DNA of 64,000 bases, taken from assembly GCA_964020975.1 (NCBI GenBank), contig OZ026620.1, positions 79,913,279 through 79,977,278 of the forward strand, written 5' to 3'. The position numbers and the translations under genes were made by a program. Below, piece by piece: positions 34,630 to 44,746 of the stretch. Below the pieces are notes generated by a model. It saw nothing but the letters and a program-made list of their open reading frames with translations, was not told the origin of the DNA and did no database searches. The stretch is from Hermodice carunculata (Eukaryota > Annelida > Polychaeta > Eunicida > Amphinomidae). The stretch's first letter is position 1. Each line of letters opens with the position of its first letter.

Positions 34630-36780
34630 ATCACAGTTCGTGCAGTTAAAAGCAGCAAAACGCCCGACACACTGGTAAGTTATGCATAGTTTTGTCCATG
34701 AAAGTTTAGAGTTTCAAAAGAAATAACCGTTACAACAGTAAAGTTCAGGCTTTCTTCAAAATATGAGTCCAAAGATTGATTGTTGTAAGAAGCGTGTGCT
34801 GAAGGTCACTTATGATTCCGTTACGTTCAATCATGTTTTTTTCTTCTCTAAAAAAGCTGTGATTGACTTGAAACATAGAAACCACAATTTCTCTTATTAA
34901 ATTATCGCTGAAATTTATGTAAATAGAAAAAAATATATATATGGGATGTTGAGGGTCTCAAAATAACGTAACGGAATCACGAAACGGAACCACAAGGTCT
35001 GTTGTATCCACAATATGAAACAGAGGTGCAACAGGGGCCACACCCTCAAACAACAAATGTACTGTTCTGTGTTTGTGAGTTATACATCCACATTAATTGG
35101 TATTTATGAAAACTTTTATTATTTCAGGTTCAATGAAAGGTGTTTTATCCCTTAAAAATAATTTTTCATGCCACATGTATTATTGTGTGTGATTCCGTTA
35201 CGGTAAACTACATATAAGCTTTCTTCTGAAGACAGATCCATGTATATTTGAATATTTCAATTTATGAACTGGCCTACAGGTGGCCTACAGAGCTAGTAGT
35301 TTAGGTTTATATCAATTTGTAGCATTACTATTGTGACTAGATGCTCAATACAAACGGGTGTGAAGTACATTTTGCGTAACGGAATCACTGGCATATGAAT
35401 TTACGTAGGCCTAATTTGCACCTCTGTTTCATAACAAATATGTTTTAACTTTGAAAATTGAACACATCATTGAACAGGAGATCAGTAAACTTGGATAGCA
35501 GATCATTAAACCTGAACAGCAGATCATTAAACTAAGTGAGATTTCTAATTTTTCAAGAAATGAACGTTGCCCCTTTGAGACATGTAAAATACCAGATTTA
35601 AGGTATCATCCACTACCACTGGTTTTTCTTGCTAGTGTCAAAGTACATGTATTCAACTATAGGAAACTTTAATTCCAATTATGCGTCAACTTTGAAAAAT
35701 TGAACACATCATTGAACCGCATATCATTAAACACGAAAAGCAAATCTTTAAACTAAAAGAGATTACCGAATTTTTACGCAATAAACGTTGCTCCTTCACA
35801 ACGTGTAATCAACCAGATTTGTAATGTTTTGAATGTCGGTGTGTTTATTATCAGATGAAGAATAAGAACAGTTTGTTACAGTTGTTGGTGATCGTGCTTT
35901 GGTACTGATATAATGCCATGCTCTAGTGATTCCGTTACAAATCATGCACGTTTAAGTGTGTGACTGTATAACATTCAAGTATTAACAGTTACTATTAATG
36001 TTTAAAATAGTAAAATCTGGTTCATCATTTTGCATAGATACACTAAAACTGTAACTTGCATGCATATTGGGCAAATGTAATGAAGGGAAAGTCGCATGTG
36101 GATTTTCAAATACAGTTTATGTGATTCCGTTACATGGAAAAGGACATGTATAACTTTCAACTTGGTGTTTACAGATTTTGATGTTTTGAGTATGCACTTC
36201 CGTTAATATATGTCAGTGTGAATTTAGATGAAAAAAATAAGGAGAAATACAATTATACAATTGACCCAAAATAATGTGAAAATGAGGACATCCTAAATAG
36301 TAAATCGCAGATGTGATTCCGTTACTGTATAATGTGATTCCTTTACACTGAAATAAAAGACCAAAAAATGTAAAAAATTTGGTTTATATTTCAAGGGGCA
36401 AGATTACATGGAAAGAGCAAAAATAGATATATAATATTAACCATGCAACTCAGAATTTCGCATATTAAATTCACAGAAAATGTGCCCAAAGGACCAGTCG
36501 CTAAAAAAGCATGTCTGTTTTCTTGTGATTCCATTACGGCAGTTATTTTTTATGAGACAAACTAAAATTGTGGTTCAAAACTTTCTAGACAAAGTCTTTT
36601 CTTTTCGTTAAAACTCGATGAATTAGGTTTGATATCTATTGTGGATATCAGTTGTAAAACTTTTTCTCAATAACTATCATTATGTGGCAAAAATACTCAG
36701 AAACGTGATTCCGTTACGATGGATTTCATGAGATATGAAAAGGCCAATAGCCGCTCTATATTGTTCAGTGTTACAACCTA
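34630..36780. repeat. Cluster of dispersed GTGATTCCGTTAC motifs
   Basis: Perfect or near-perfect copies at about 34811 (+), 34965-34980 (-), 35188 (+), 35375-35388 (-), 35926 (+), 36121 (+), 36313 (+), 36334 (+, one change), 36524 (+, one change) and 36705 (+); a weaker one is near 34980-34993. Spacing is irregular and the DNA between is mostly not repeated. A separate internal duplication links 35455-35590 with 35690-35825 ('ttgaacacatcattgaac...cagattt'). No open reading frame spans the region, and it shows no similarity to elements elsewhere in the window. Confidence 0.8.
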
Positions 36781-38469
36781 TTAATTCCAGGGTAGAATAG
36801 CGATCCAGCTAGCCCCTCAGAATACATTACTGACAATTTCGAGATCAAGGCCAGAGCCATTAGGAACAACCTAAGGACAAGTGAGTCAACAGACCAGACA
36901 CCCACCATATTTCTATGTCGCCGTAGTGTTACAGAGTATCTTAGCCTGCAGAAGTGATCCATTTTGAATAACATTGTCAAAACATGAAACATACATATAG
37001 GCCTAAACATATAAAGTAGCAAAGTGGCAAAACATGTAATGATAAGCGAAAAGTGGAAGTTGGATGGAAACAACATGTAGTACTAACACAAAAATGCAAG
37101 TGGATAATCTGGATTATAAAGTATTAACCAGGAAATATCAGTATACATAAACTGTACGCGTTATGCGGTTACAGATTACACATTTCTGAGCTGCGGTAGA
37201 TTTGGACTCAAGGCAGATCTTAGTTTGTTGGTATCTCATAGTTGTATACAACTTACTTGACATAGTCCATGACACTCTTTGCAGCAAATAATAATTATTA
37301 CACATAATTGGCATGACCAATAAATGATAACATGTTTAGCATGATAAATTTGGCCTTACAAATATAAACTACTATAAAAAAAAAATAAGCTACGGAGATG
37401 TACGATTAAAGAGGGAGGTAGGAAAAAAAGCAACAACGTTAATGACCAGTTTCAGATGCTCTGGCATTGTGTCAGCTTGCATTGACAACTTATTTGAATA
37501 AAAAATATGTGTTGTACATAATATGAATACCTTTCGATAAACCTATATAGTTTGTGGGAAGCACACGGTAACTTGTTGAGCATACAACCAATTTCATGAC
37601 GTAAGACGCGAACTACATGACTTGTACATTTTGGAACTCATTTAAATTGATAAAGAAGAACCGCAGGCGTACTGTAGGGGCTTCAAGGGTTAGGGCGGCA
37701 ACCTGAACAATTGGAATATTAATGTTGCATGCAAACGTTATGTTTACTGTTACAGCACGGCATTATTTTTAACATAAAATTTGAGATGTACCATGCGCCT
37801 GCAGGTCGCTAAGTACGAGTATGAGAACACTGACACCCAACATACACAAACCAAAAGTGGGGAAGTAGAATATCTGTGAATAGATTCGAAATAAGAGGAT
37901 AAACTTTTGCCTGGAATTAAAACTGCGGGAATGTGAAAGTACGACACAAATATAATGGGACTGATTGAACACTTACACGACTTATGTGTAACAGGTTTCG
38001 TAAAGTGATTGTCACAGTAAATGGCACAGAAACGAAGGTAGCATAGCATGTGATACACAAATTCAGCAAGAGAATACCATGGAGCTTGTGTACCTGTATG
38101 TTAGCATGGTAAAGATAAAAAAAGAAAAATGGAAAGACTCATGTAGCACAATTATAAAGTATTTCTCACCCATGCCTAGACATTATAGATATCATGTACG
38201 CGATATGCGAGACTTACAATGACTGAGAAAAAACAAACAAACAAAGAAAAGAAAGAAAACATCGTGTAAAGGTCCAAGTGGCTGCTATATCAAAGACACA
38301 AGTTGTAGAGTTGAGCTTAGAACTGACTTATGAGCAACTGAGGTCCAAGTTGGTAGCCAGATCTGAGTCAAGTTCCGTAGCTGAGCACAGTGAAGAGCAG
38401 AAGTCTGGGTTGGAGGGGTGTGTGGGCAGGTGAAGAGTCCATGTATAATTGGTGTTGAAAATGTTTCGT
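36781..38469. other. No gene recognised
   Basis: Intronic DNA between the Dispatched-like exons. Minus-strand frames at 36771-37076 and 37750-38058 hold hydrophobic stretches next to acceptor-like sites but match no family I know, so they are not called. Confidence 0.5.
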
Positions 38470-38992
38470 TCACTTCTTGTATTTGTCCAAGTCCTCCTTA
38501 TTGTGAATTTGTACCACAGGGCCAAGCACATTTTGACGGTTTGCGTCCCACGGGTTTTTCTCTCGGACGAGCAGACGACCATCCTTTGACCAGTATGAAT
38601 GAATTATGTTTTGTTTTCTCAGACCACGCGCCAGGTAAAGAATGTGTGCGCGCTTTCGGGTCAAGTCCTCGGTGATGAATACGTCAGCCTTCTTTTTTCT
38701 AGCTTCGTACACCTTTTGTCTTGTTCTGTAAGACAGAAATTTTACAATGATTGCCCTTGTTTGCCGCTACGCCTTTTCCCCACGCGATGAGGTCGACTGA
38801 TGTTACTTTTATCGGTCTGAACACCAATGCTTTTGACTGTGTCTAATACAATATCGTCGGTATTCTCGCCATCTGTTTCAGCTTTCTCGGTCAAAATTCT
38901 TAGCGAATTTCGCCTACCATACTGCTGTAGATCATCCAAATCACTTTCAATTGCTTTGAACCTTTGCACATAGTCATCACTCTGTGCCTCCC
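38470..38992 (-). pseudogene. LINE ORF1 fragment (Transposase_22-like RNA-binding protein)
   Basis: The minus strand encodes a coiled-coil end (VQRFKAIESDLDDLQQYGRRNSLRI), the junction motif of L1-type ORF1 proteins. The RRM-like region and HRVGKRR follow. In a shifted frame come IIVKFLSYRTRQKVYEARKKK, VFITEDLTRKRAHILYLARGL and WSKDGRLLVRE, the typical C-terminal domain. One frameshift lies near 38740. The 5' part is missing, and the fragment begins right where the Dispatched-like exon ends. ORF1 binds LINE RNA; this copy is dead. Confidence 0.82.
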
Positions 38993-39129
38993 ACAACGGA
39001 CACGGTGCTGCAGACTATGCACAGTGTGGCCAATCCGCCAATGATGACGTGCTGTGTGGCCAGGATGAGCACCGGGCACGCGACAGCAATGCTTATCACA
39101 AGGCCTCTGGTGGCGGAGGTCGTCAGGAC
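38993..39129 (-). CDS. Dispatched/Patched-like RND transporter, internal exon (3' end cut)
   Basis: After acceptor TATTTTCAG, in phase 0, the exon encodes VLTTSATRGLVISIAVACPVL, ILATQHVIIGGLATLCIVCS and TVSVVG. This corresponds to the two helices before the VGLSVDY helix in Dispatched (human DISP1: SLALAFIVMLLTTWNVIISLYAIISIAG..TVG). It should join the exon at 30543 after about ten more residues (family: a LLGWEL-type segment). No convincing donor follows TVSVVG: within a few codons the sequence becomes the LINE ORF1 fragment. The exon therefore looks truncated at its 3' end by LINE-related rearrangement. Upstream exons were not found in the window. Confidence 0.72.
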
Positions 39130-39169
39130 CTGAAAATACAAAATGTTTAGAACATTTTAACACATTGAC

Positions 39170-39216
39170 CAAAAAGACACCGATCGAATGTAATCCTTGT
39201 GAGAGATAAAGGCTAC

Positions 39217-39272
<56 letters not shown>

Positions 39273-39346
39273 GTCTGTCTGTCTGTATGTCTGTCTGTCT
39301 GTCTGTCTGTCGGTCTGTCTGTCTGTCTGTCTGTCTGTCCTTGTCA
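39170..39346 (+). repeat. Compound TATC/TGTC satellite, left remnant
   Basis: Contains AGACACCGATCGAATGTAAT, then (ATCT)n, (GTCT)n and CTTGTCA. This is the same unit as the array at 45948-46605, of which it is the other side, separated by the retrotransposon at 39347-45947. Confidence 0.92.
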
Positions 39347-39584
39347 TATATATTTTGTAACATCAAAATTTTTAATTGCGAGAGAGATATAAAGAGTTTG
39401 TTTATTCTTCATTCTCACGAGATTCGTGGAGTCTCGTTTATTATTGTTTGTACCTTTCGCAGTTTGACATGGTCTCATTGTTTCAAGTTTCCCGCGGTGT
39501 GACGTAGTTCCCTTTGTCAGAATCACTTGGACATTTTTTGTTGAACTGGCACCAGCTATAAGGCTGTTCTGGAGAATCTTTTCA
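39347..39584 (+). repeat. Left terminal direct repeat of the tyrosine-recombinase element
   Basis: 238 bp starting TATATATTTTGTAACATC and ending GGAGAATCTTTTCA, matching 45710-45947 with about one difference. Confidence 0.93.
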
Positions 39585-39622
39585 GACATTTTGATTCGTC
39601 AAATTGTGACTGAATATGAACA

Positions 39623-41254
39623 GTGATGGTCCATATTATTGGATCCAAGTCTAAGGACTATATTTCTTGCATTCGATTGGGACTTTTGGTGCTATTTATT
39701 GGATTAATATGCGATGATTCTCGAGGATCAAATCTCGCACTGCCGATGGGTTCTAGATCAGGTTTGAGAAGATTGCCTCCAGTAGACTATCTCAAGTTAC
39801 ATACCGGCCAATCAGACAGCGAATTGTTGAGTGAACCAGCAAAATCTGAACCCCCAAAACGAAACATTTCTAGCGAAGCAGTGGTGGTACCGATACTTTT
39901 GGAGATGGCAAACTCAATCGTTTCCGAGCATGATTCCGAGGTTGATCCTGACAATATGGACGACGAAGCATTGGATCGTACGATCGCGGATCTGGTACGA
40001 CAAGAGGCTTTGATCGAAAGGCGCAAAAAAATAGAGACCATCAAAGCTTTGCGTGACAAAATCAACTTGGATAAGCAGTCTGCTAATGCCAAAAAGCGAT
40101 CTGCTTCTCACCATAAGGTCGGGCGACCACGTGACGTTGACGTGACAGGTGCGGTCTCATCACAGGATTCCTCTACCTTCGACATGCACTTTCTTAGGCA
40201 GTACGGAGACCTACAGAAAACAGCCGATGCCATGTTGCTGCAGTATTTACCTGGATCATATTCCGATACTATTAACCCGGCTTCGAAGTCGCAAAAACTC
40301 AAGAACGGAAGTCATACAGCGGTCAAAGGTCAAAGACACGGCCGGCGGCGGGTCAAGGACACGAGCGGTGCTGGACGTGCAAAGATACAGGGACATTCGC
40401 GTTATTCTGGACATAAATCAATGAGTGATCAATCGTCAAGTTCTCGTAGCCGTTCATCCAAGAGCAGAGACAGTAGCTGTTCTAATACGGACTCAAATGG
40501 TACGTGTTCTGACTCTGAGTCTGACTACAGTGGTATTTCTGATCGTAGCAGGGTTAGTAGCAGCAGGAAAAGTAAATCAAAACACGCTCTCAAATCTGGA
40601 CGTACTATGAGAACCGGTGATCGGGTCAAACGCCGAGAATTATGGCCTCATTCCATGCTTTCGTTAAATTATGCTGGTAAATGTATGAAATACGAAGACC
40701 TTGATATGCCACTATTTATAGCAGGTTTTATTGAGACAATGGATTCTGATATGAGGCATAGTAGATTAAACAAAATTATAAGCAAATTACATTATTTAAA
40801 GAACCTGATGTACACAGCTTCGCATCAAGAGTGGGATACGGTATTAGACCTGCACGCAGCAGTGGTCCTAGATATAGAGAGAGGTAACAGAGGCTGGGCA
40901 GATTCTATCTTAGAAATAGAGACTAAAGTGTTATCAGGTGCTTTGACTAAACTGAAATTCAAACAGGGTCAAAAAGCTCCAAATATTAGAATGAGTAATT
41001 CTGATAAACTTTCTGTTTCTACTAATCGGAGCAACACTGTCATGTTCTGCCGTCAGTACCAATCTGGTAAATGTGACAAAAACAAAACGCATGTTGGCTT
41101 CGTAAATGGCAAGAAGTGCACTGTTACTCATATATGTGCCACATGCTGGCTTGTGGAGAAAGTTCAAAATTCTCACAACGAATGCTCCACTGAATGCAAA
41201 TACCATGGTAAGACTTTAGAGGAAGCTCGGCAATCCTTCAAAAACAAGGATTGA
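39623..41254 (+). CDS. Gag-like protein of the tyrosine-recombinase element
   Basis: 543 codons. The N-terminal third is charged with predicted helical, Glu/Arg-rich segments; the middle (about residues 225-345) is Ser/Arg/Lys-rich and disordered. A folded region follows (about 345-450). The C-terminus has a Cys/His cluster (FCRQYQSGKC, HICATCWL, CKYHGK) like the zinc-finger ends of DIRS-group ORF1 proteins. The expected role is RNA binding and particle assembly. It lies just inside the left repeat and about 90 bp before the RT frame. Confidence 0.75.
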   Translation: MMVHIIGSKSKDYISCIRLGLLVLFIGLICDDSRGSNLALPMGSRSGLRRLPPVDYLKLHTGQSDSELLSEPAKSEPPKRNISSEAVVVPILLEMANSIVSEHDSEVDPDNMDDEALDRTIADLVRQEALIERRKKIETIKALRDKINLDKQSANAKKRSASHHKVGRPRDVDVTGAVSSQDSSTFDMHFLRQYGDLQKTADAMLLQYLPGSYSDTINPASKSQKLKNGSHTAVKGQRHGRRRVKDTSGAGRAKIQGHSRYSGHKSMSDQSSSSRSRSSKSRDSSCSNTDSNGTCSDSESDYSGISDRSRVSSSRKSKSKHALKSGRTMRTGDRVKRRELWPHSMLSLNYAGKCMKYEDLDMPLFIAGFIETMDSDMRHSRLNKIISKLHYLKNLMYTASHQEWDTVLDLHAAVVLDIERGNRGWADSILEIETKVLSGALTKLKFKQGQKAPNIRMSNSDKLSVSTNRSNTVMFCRQYQSGKCDKNKTHVGFVNGKKCTVTHICATCWLVEKVQNSHNECSTECKYHGKTLEEARQSFKNKD

Positions 41255-41347
41255 CTAGAATGTGGCGTTCCTAAACATTCATATTTACAAAGTCAACCCA
41301 CTCTAGGGCGAACGCATACAAATCTACATTCAAGCAGTTACAATGTT

Positions 41348-43654
41348 TTGTTATCTAATAGTTCAGATTTGAATCAGAGTTCACTCTTAAAGGTTACAGG
41401 TAAGGGATTAAAGAATTCTGAAGAGTCTGAGAGTCTAGGTATCAGTCATTTTGACATGGTTTGCAGTTCAAATGTTTGTCAAGAGGGCAGTAAAAATGGT
41501 TCTGATATCAACAGTGTTGGGTCAGACCTGGTACAGTTTGGAGATGCCTACAAAGTAAATGATGCATTACTCAAAATGCGGTCTAGTCCAGGTATCAGTC
41601 ATTCCGATATTATTTGTAATTCAAATTTTTCGCAGGGTGACGGTAATAATGGTTCTGATACCAATAGTGTTGGGTCAGACTTGGTACAATTTGGAGATAC
41701 CTACGAAGTAGAGGACGCATTACTCAATGTGCAGTCAAGTTTATCTTTGCTTGATATTGATAACGATGACAGTGGTGTCATTGCTGACATACTGTCGGTG
41801 AAATCATCAGGTAGTAATGAGCATGACCAGTTCTTCCCTGTTTACAGTGCCAAGAGTCAGTTACATTTGCCAGAGTTTGTGCAGGTTAACAAGACTCCTA
41901 GTATTCATAGTATTCAAAATTTACCACGGAGACAGGTGGATTGGAAACTGCAGGATTACGACATTTTACATCATTACTTGTACATTCATCAACAAGTCAT
42001 TGAATCGAAAATTCCAAATTTCCTGGGTTGCAAGTTACCTGTACCCTCGGGTTTTAGTATACCAGTTTGGAGGAATAAGTTAAGAGGTACAGGGTGGCCA
42101 GACACATATATTTGTGACATGTTGGAATATGGGTTTCCTATTGGTTATTGTGCAGATACATTACCTGTCCCTGCTGGTAAGAATCACACCATGTCTTATG
42201 AATTCCCGGAAGCTGTGGACAGGTATATCGCCACAGAGTTAGCCGAGAATACCATTTTGGGACCGTTTAGTGAAAATCCTCTATGTTCTTTTTTGACTAT
42301 TTCACCTATCAATACAGTGGAGAAAAAAGGAACTGTGGGTGACCGTAGAGTCATCATGGATCTCTCTAGCCCGTGGGGGAAATCTGTTAATGATGGGATA
42401 TTTAAGAATTGGTATTTAGGTCAACCTGTAACCGTTCATTATCCATCTATTGACCTGCTTTTGGATAAGTTAGTTGAACTGGGACCGGGTTCATTACTTT
42501 ATAAAACAGACATGTCACGGGCATATCGTCAGATTCGCGTATGCCCGGGAGATGTGGGCCTATTGGGCTACTCATGGAGGGGCAAAATTTTCGTAGACAT
42601 TTCTCTGCCCTTTGGCCTGAGATCTTCCGCTATGTTTTGCCAGAGGATAACTGACGCCATAAATTTTTTGTTCAGAAAGCAAGGCTATTTTGCTATTAAC
42701 TTCTTAGATGATTTCGGGGGAGCTGACAAACCTGATAAGGCTTTTGCAGCCTTCCAATGCCTGCGCCGGCTACTTAAAGATTTGGGAGTTTGTGAAGCAG
42801 AACACAAAGCAGTTTCTCCCACCACCAGAATGATTTTTCTGGGGATATTGATAAATTCTGAAGATATGACCATTTCTGTGCCGAATGACAAATTTACTGA
42901 AATTCAATCTATTTTAGAAGAATGGTCACACAAAGTTGAAGCCTCCAAAAAAGAGGTTCAATCTTTAATAGGAAAGCTTCAATTTGCAGCGAAGTGTGTT
43001 AGGCCTGGGAGGATTTTTATATCAAGAATGCTGCAACACTTGAGGTCCATTAGTCATTTTCCACAAAAAACAAAATTACCTTTGAGGCACGATTTTATTA
43101 AAGATGTATACTGGTGGAGAAAGTTTATGGAATATTATAATGGTGTTTCAATTATTCCACGAGAGATGTGGTCTGAACCAGATAAAGTGATATCAACAGA
43201 CTCGTGCCTTTCAGGTTGTGGAGGATATTCATATTGTACCAGAGAATATTTTCACACTGGTTTCCCTGAATTTATTCTCAAACAGGGACTGGACATTAAC
43301 TGTCTGGAATTGTTAACAGTTGTCGTTGCACTTAAACTCTGGGGCCCACTTTTGAGAGGCAAAAGGTTTAAAGTGTTATGTGACAATCAGACTTCAGTGT
43401 ATGTCTTAAACTCGGGCAGATGTAGAAACAAATTTTTGTCAGCTTGTTTAAGGGAAGTTGCGTACTTGTGTGCTGTTAACGAGACCCAGTTAATTGCGCT
43501 ACACATTGAAGGGTCTCAGAACAGACTGAGTGATCTTTTATCGAGATCACACTATGATCCTTCCTTATTACAACAATTTCTGAAGTCTGTTGAGATGGAC
43601 ATGTCGGAAAGATCAGTTAGTGTAGAATTATTCCAATTTACATCCGATTGGTGA
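41348..43654 (+). CDS. Reverse transcriptase-RNase H of the tyrosine-recombinase element
   Basis: 768 codons. Residues 31-132 are an exact head-to-tail duplication of a 51-residue unit (GISHxDxxC...NSVGSDLVQFGD). The RT domain spans about 290-520, with DLSSPWGKSVNDG, YKTDMSRAYRQIRV (about 385), LPFGLRSSAMFCQ and the catalytic NFLDDFGG (about 452). RNase H follows at about 613-735, with STDSCLSGCGGY, INCLELLTVVVAL, LCDNQTSVYVLN and SQNRLSDLLSR. The domain set and FLDD form are those of DIRS-group elements. It copies element RNA into DNA, which the downstream recombinase would insert. Confidence 0.9.
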   Translation: MLSNSSDLNQSSLLKVTGKGLKNSEESESLGISHFDMVCSSNVCQEGSKNGSDINSVGSDLVQFGDAYKVNDALLKMRSSPGISHSDIICNSNFSQGDGNNGSDTNSVGSDLVQFGDTYEVEDALLNVQSSLSLLDIDNDDSGVIADILSVKSSGSNEHDQFFPVYSAKSQLHLPEFVQVNKTPSIHSIQNLPRRQVDWKLQDYDILHHYLYIHQQVIESKIPNFLGCKLPVPSGFSIPVWRNKLRGTGWPDTYICDMLEYGFPIGYCADTLPVPAGKNHTMSYEFPEAVDRYIATELAENTILGPFSENPLCSFLTISPINTVEKKGTVGDRRVIMDLSSPWGKSVNDGIFKNWYLGQPVTVHYPSIDLLLDKLVELGPGSLLYKTDMSRAYRQIRVCPGDVGLLGYSWRGKIFVDISLPFGLRSSAMFCQRITDAINFLFRKQGYFAINFLDDFGGADKPDKAFAAFQCLRRLLKDLGVCEAEHKAVSPTTRMIFLGILINSEDMTISVPNDKFTEIQSILEEWSHKVEASKKEVQSLIGKLQFAAKCVRPGRIFISRMLQHLRSISHFPQKTKLPLRHDFIKDVYWWRKFMEYYNGVSIIPREMWSEPDKVISTDSCLSGCGGYSYCTREYFHTGFPEFILKQGLDINCLELLTVVVALKLWGPLLRGKRFKVLCDNQTSVYVLNSGRCRNKFLSACLREVAYLCAVNETQLIALHIEGSQNRLSDLLSRSHYDPSLLQQFLKSVEMDMSERSVSVELFQFTSDW

Positions 43655-43774
43655 TTTCTACCCATTGTGAGTTTCAGTGGTCTGCACAAATATATAAGTT
43701 CAACACGAACTGTGACAACTTGTAGTAGGCATGTATTTATATGATCATCTTATTTTACAGGAGTACTGAGTCAG

Positions 43775-44746
43775 TTGCAAGAAGACGTAAAGGTTTCTCA
43801 GCGAGCGGCTTTTGCTCCAGGTACATACAGAAATTTAATGTCACAATGGAAGACATTTATTTTATTCTGTTCATTCTTCAATTTAAAAATTTTGCCTGCA
43901 TCACTGAACACCATTTGTTGTTATGCACAGTTTTTGAGTCGATCTTTCAGATCAGTTGATGCGGTGCGGAATTACGTACATGCTGTGAAGTTATTGCATT
44001 TACTGTCTGGTTTCGATTGTAAATTTATGGAAGAAATACAGTTTCGGCTTCAGTTAAGAGGTTTGTCTAGGCTAAAACCACACAAAGTTAAGCAAGCTGC
44101 CCCTATCACGCCACATATTTTGTATAGTATATTTAGGTATCTTGATTTTTCTTCGGCTCTTCATGTGGCTTGCTGGGCTTGCTTCTTGATAGCTTTCTTC
44201 ATTATGGCGAGAAAATCTAATTTAGTTCCTTCCAGTTTGAAGAATTTTGATGCTCAGAAACATCTTTGTCGAAAAGATATCATCATTGGCTCCTTTGGTC
44301 TAGTAGTCTTTCTGAAATGGTCAAAGAATAATCAATTTGGCAAAAGAAATGTTTTCATACCTGTTCCCAGATTTGAGAATTCAGTTCTTTGTCCTGTTTT
44401 GGCTTATTCCAAACTGTTAGAATCAGTTTCGGTTCGCGATTCTGACCCTGCCTTCTCCTTTTGTGCAAGACCCAATCTGAAATGCGTCACTGCCTTTCGT
44501 TTCACCAAGGTTTTGCGTGATGTCTTATCCAGGGCAGGTTTTCATGCCCAAAGTTTCACTGGGCACAGTTTTCGAAGAGGTGGAGCTACTCTGGCTTTCA
44601 AAGCTCAGGTACCTGGTGAACTTATTAAGCTACAAGGGGACTGGGCCTCGGATGTCTATTTGAGATATCTGGACTTTTCACTGGCCAATAAATTGCAGGT
44701 CGGTATTGCATTGCAAAAGTATATCAGAGAAATGACATTTGAGTAA
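43775..44746 (+). CDS. Tyrosine recombinase of the tyrosine-recombinase element
   Basis: About 323 codons. An N-terminal helical SAM-like region (AFAPGTYRNLMSQWKTFILF; LNTICCYAQFLSRSF) leads into a catalytic domain with WACFLIAFFIMARKSNL (first Arg box), HSFRRGGATLAF (His-x-x-Arg box, about 263) and the terminal VYLRYLDFSL (Tyr). This is the DIRS/Ngaro-type recombinase of the lambda-integrase superfamily, which would join circular element DNA to the target. It follows the RT frame by about 120 bp on the same strand. Confidence 0.88.
   Translation: MQEDVKVSQRAAFAPGTYRNLMSQWKTFILFCSFFNLKILPASLNTICCYAQFLSRSFRSVDAVRNYVHAVKLLHLLSGFDCKFMEEIQFRLQLRGLSRLKPHKVKQAAPITPHILYSIFRYLDFSSALHVACWACFLIAFFIMARKSNLVPSSLKNFDAQKHLCRKDIIIGSFGLVVFLKWSKNNQFGKRNVFIPVPRFENSVLCPVLAYSKLLESVSVRDSDPAFSFCARPNLKCVTAFRFTKVLRDVLSRAGFHAQSFTGHSFRRGGATLAFKAQVPGELIKLQGDWASDVYLRYLDFSLANKLQVGIALQKYIREMTFE

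Noticed and set aside
36771-37076. 101-codon minus-strand frame with hydrophobic stretches
   Set aside because: No family resemblance and no convincing splice sites.
37750-38058. Hydrophobic minus-strand frames near an acceptor-like site as extra Dispatched-like exon
   Set aside because: The peptide does not match the segment missing between the two recognised exons, and no adequate donor follows.
39185-39340. Array of short direct repeats as a CRISPR-like locus
   Set aside because: These are pure tetranucleotide tracts of a eukaryotic satellite. There are no unique spacers.
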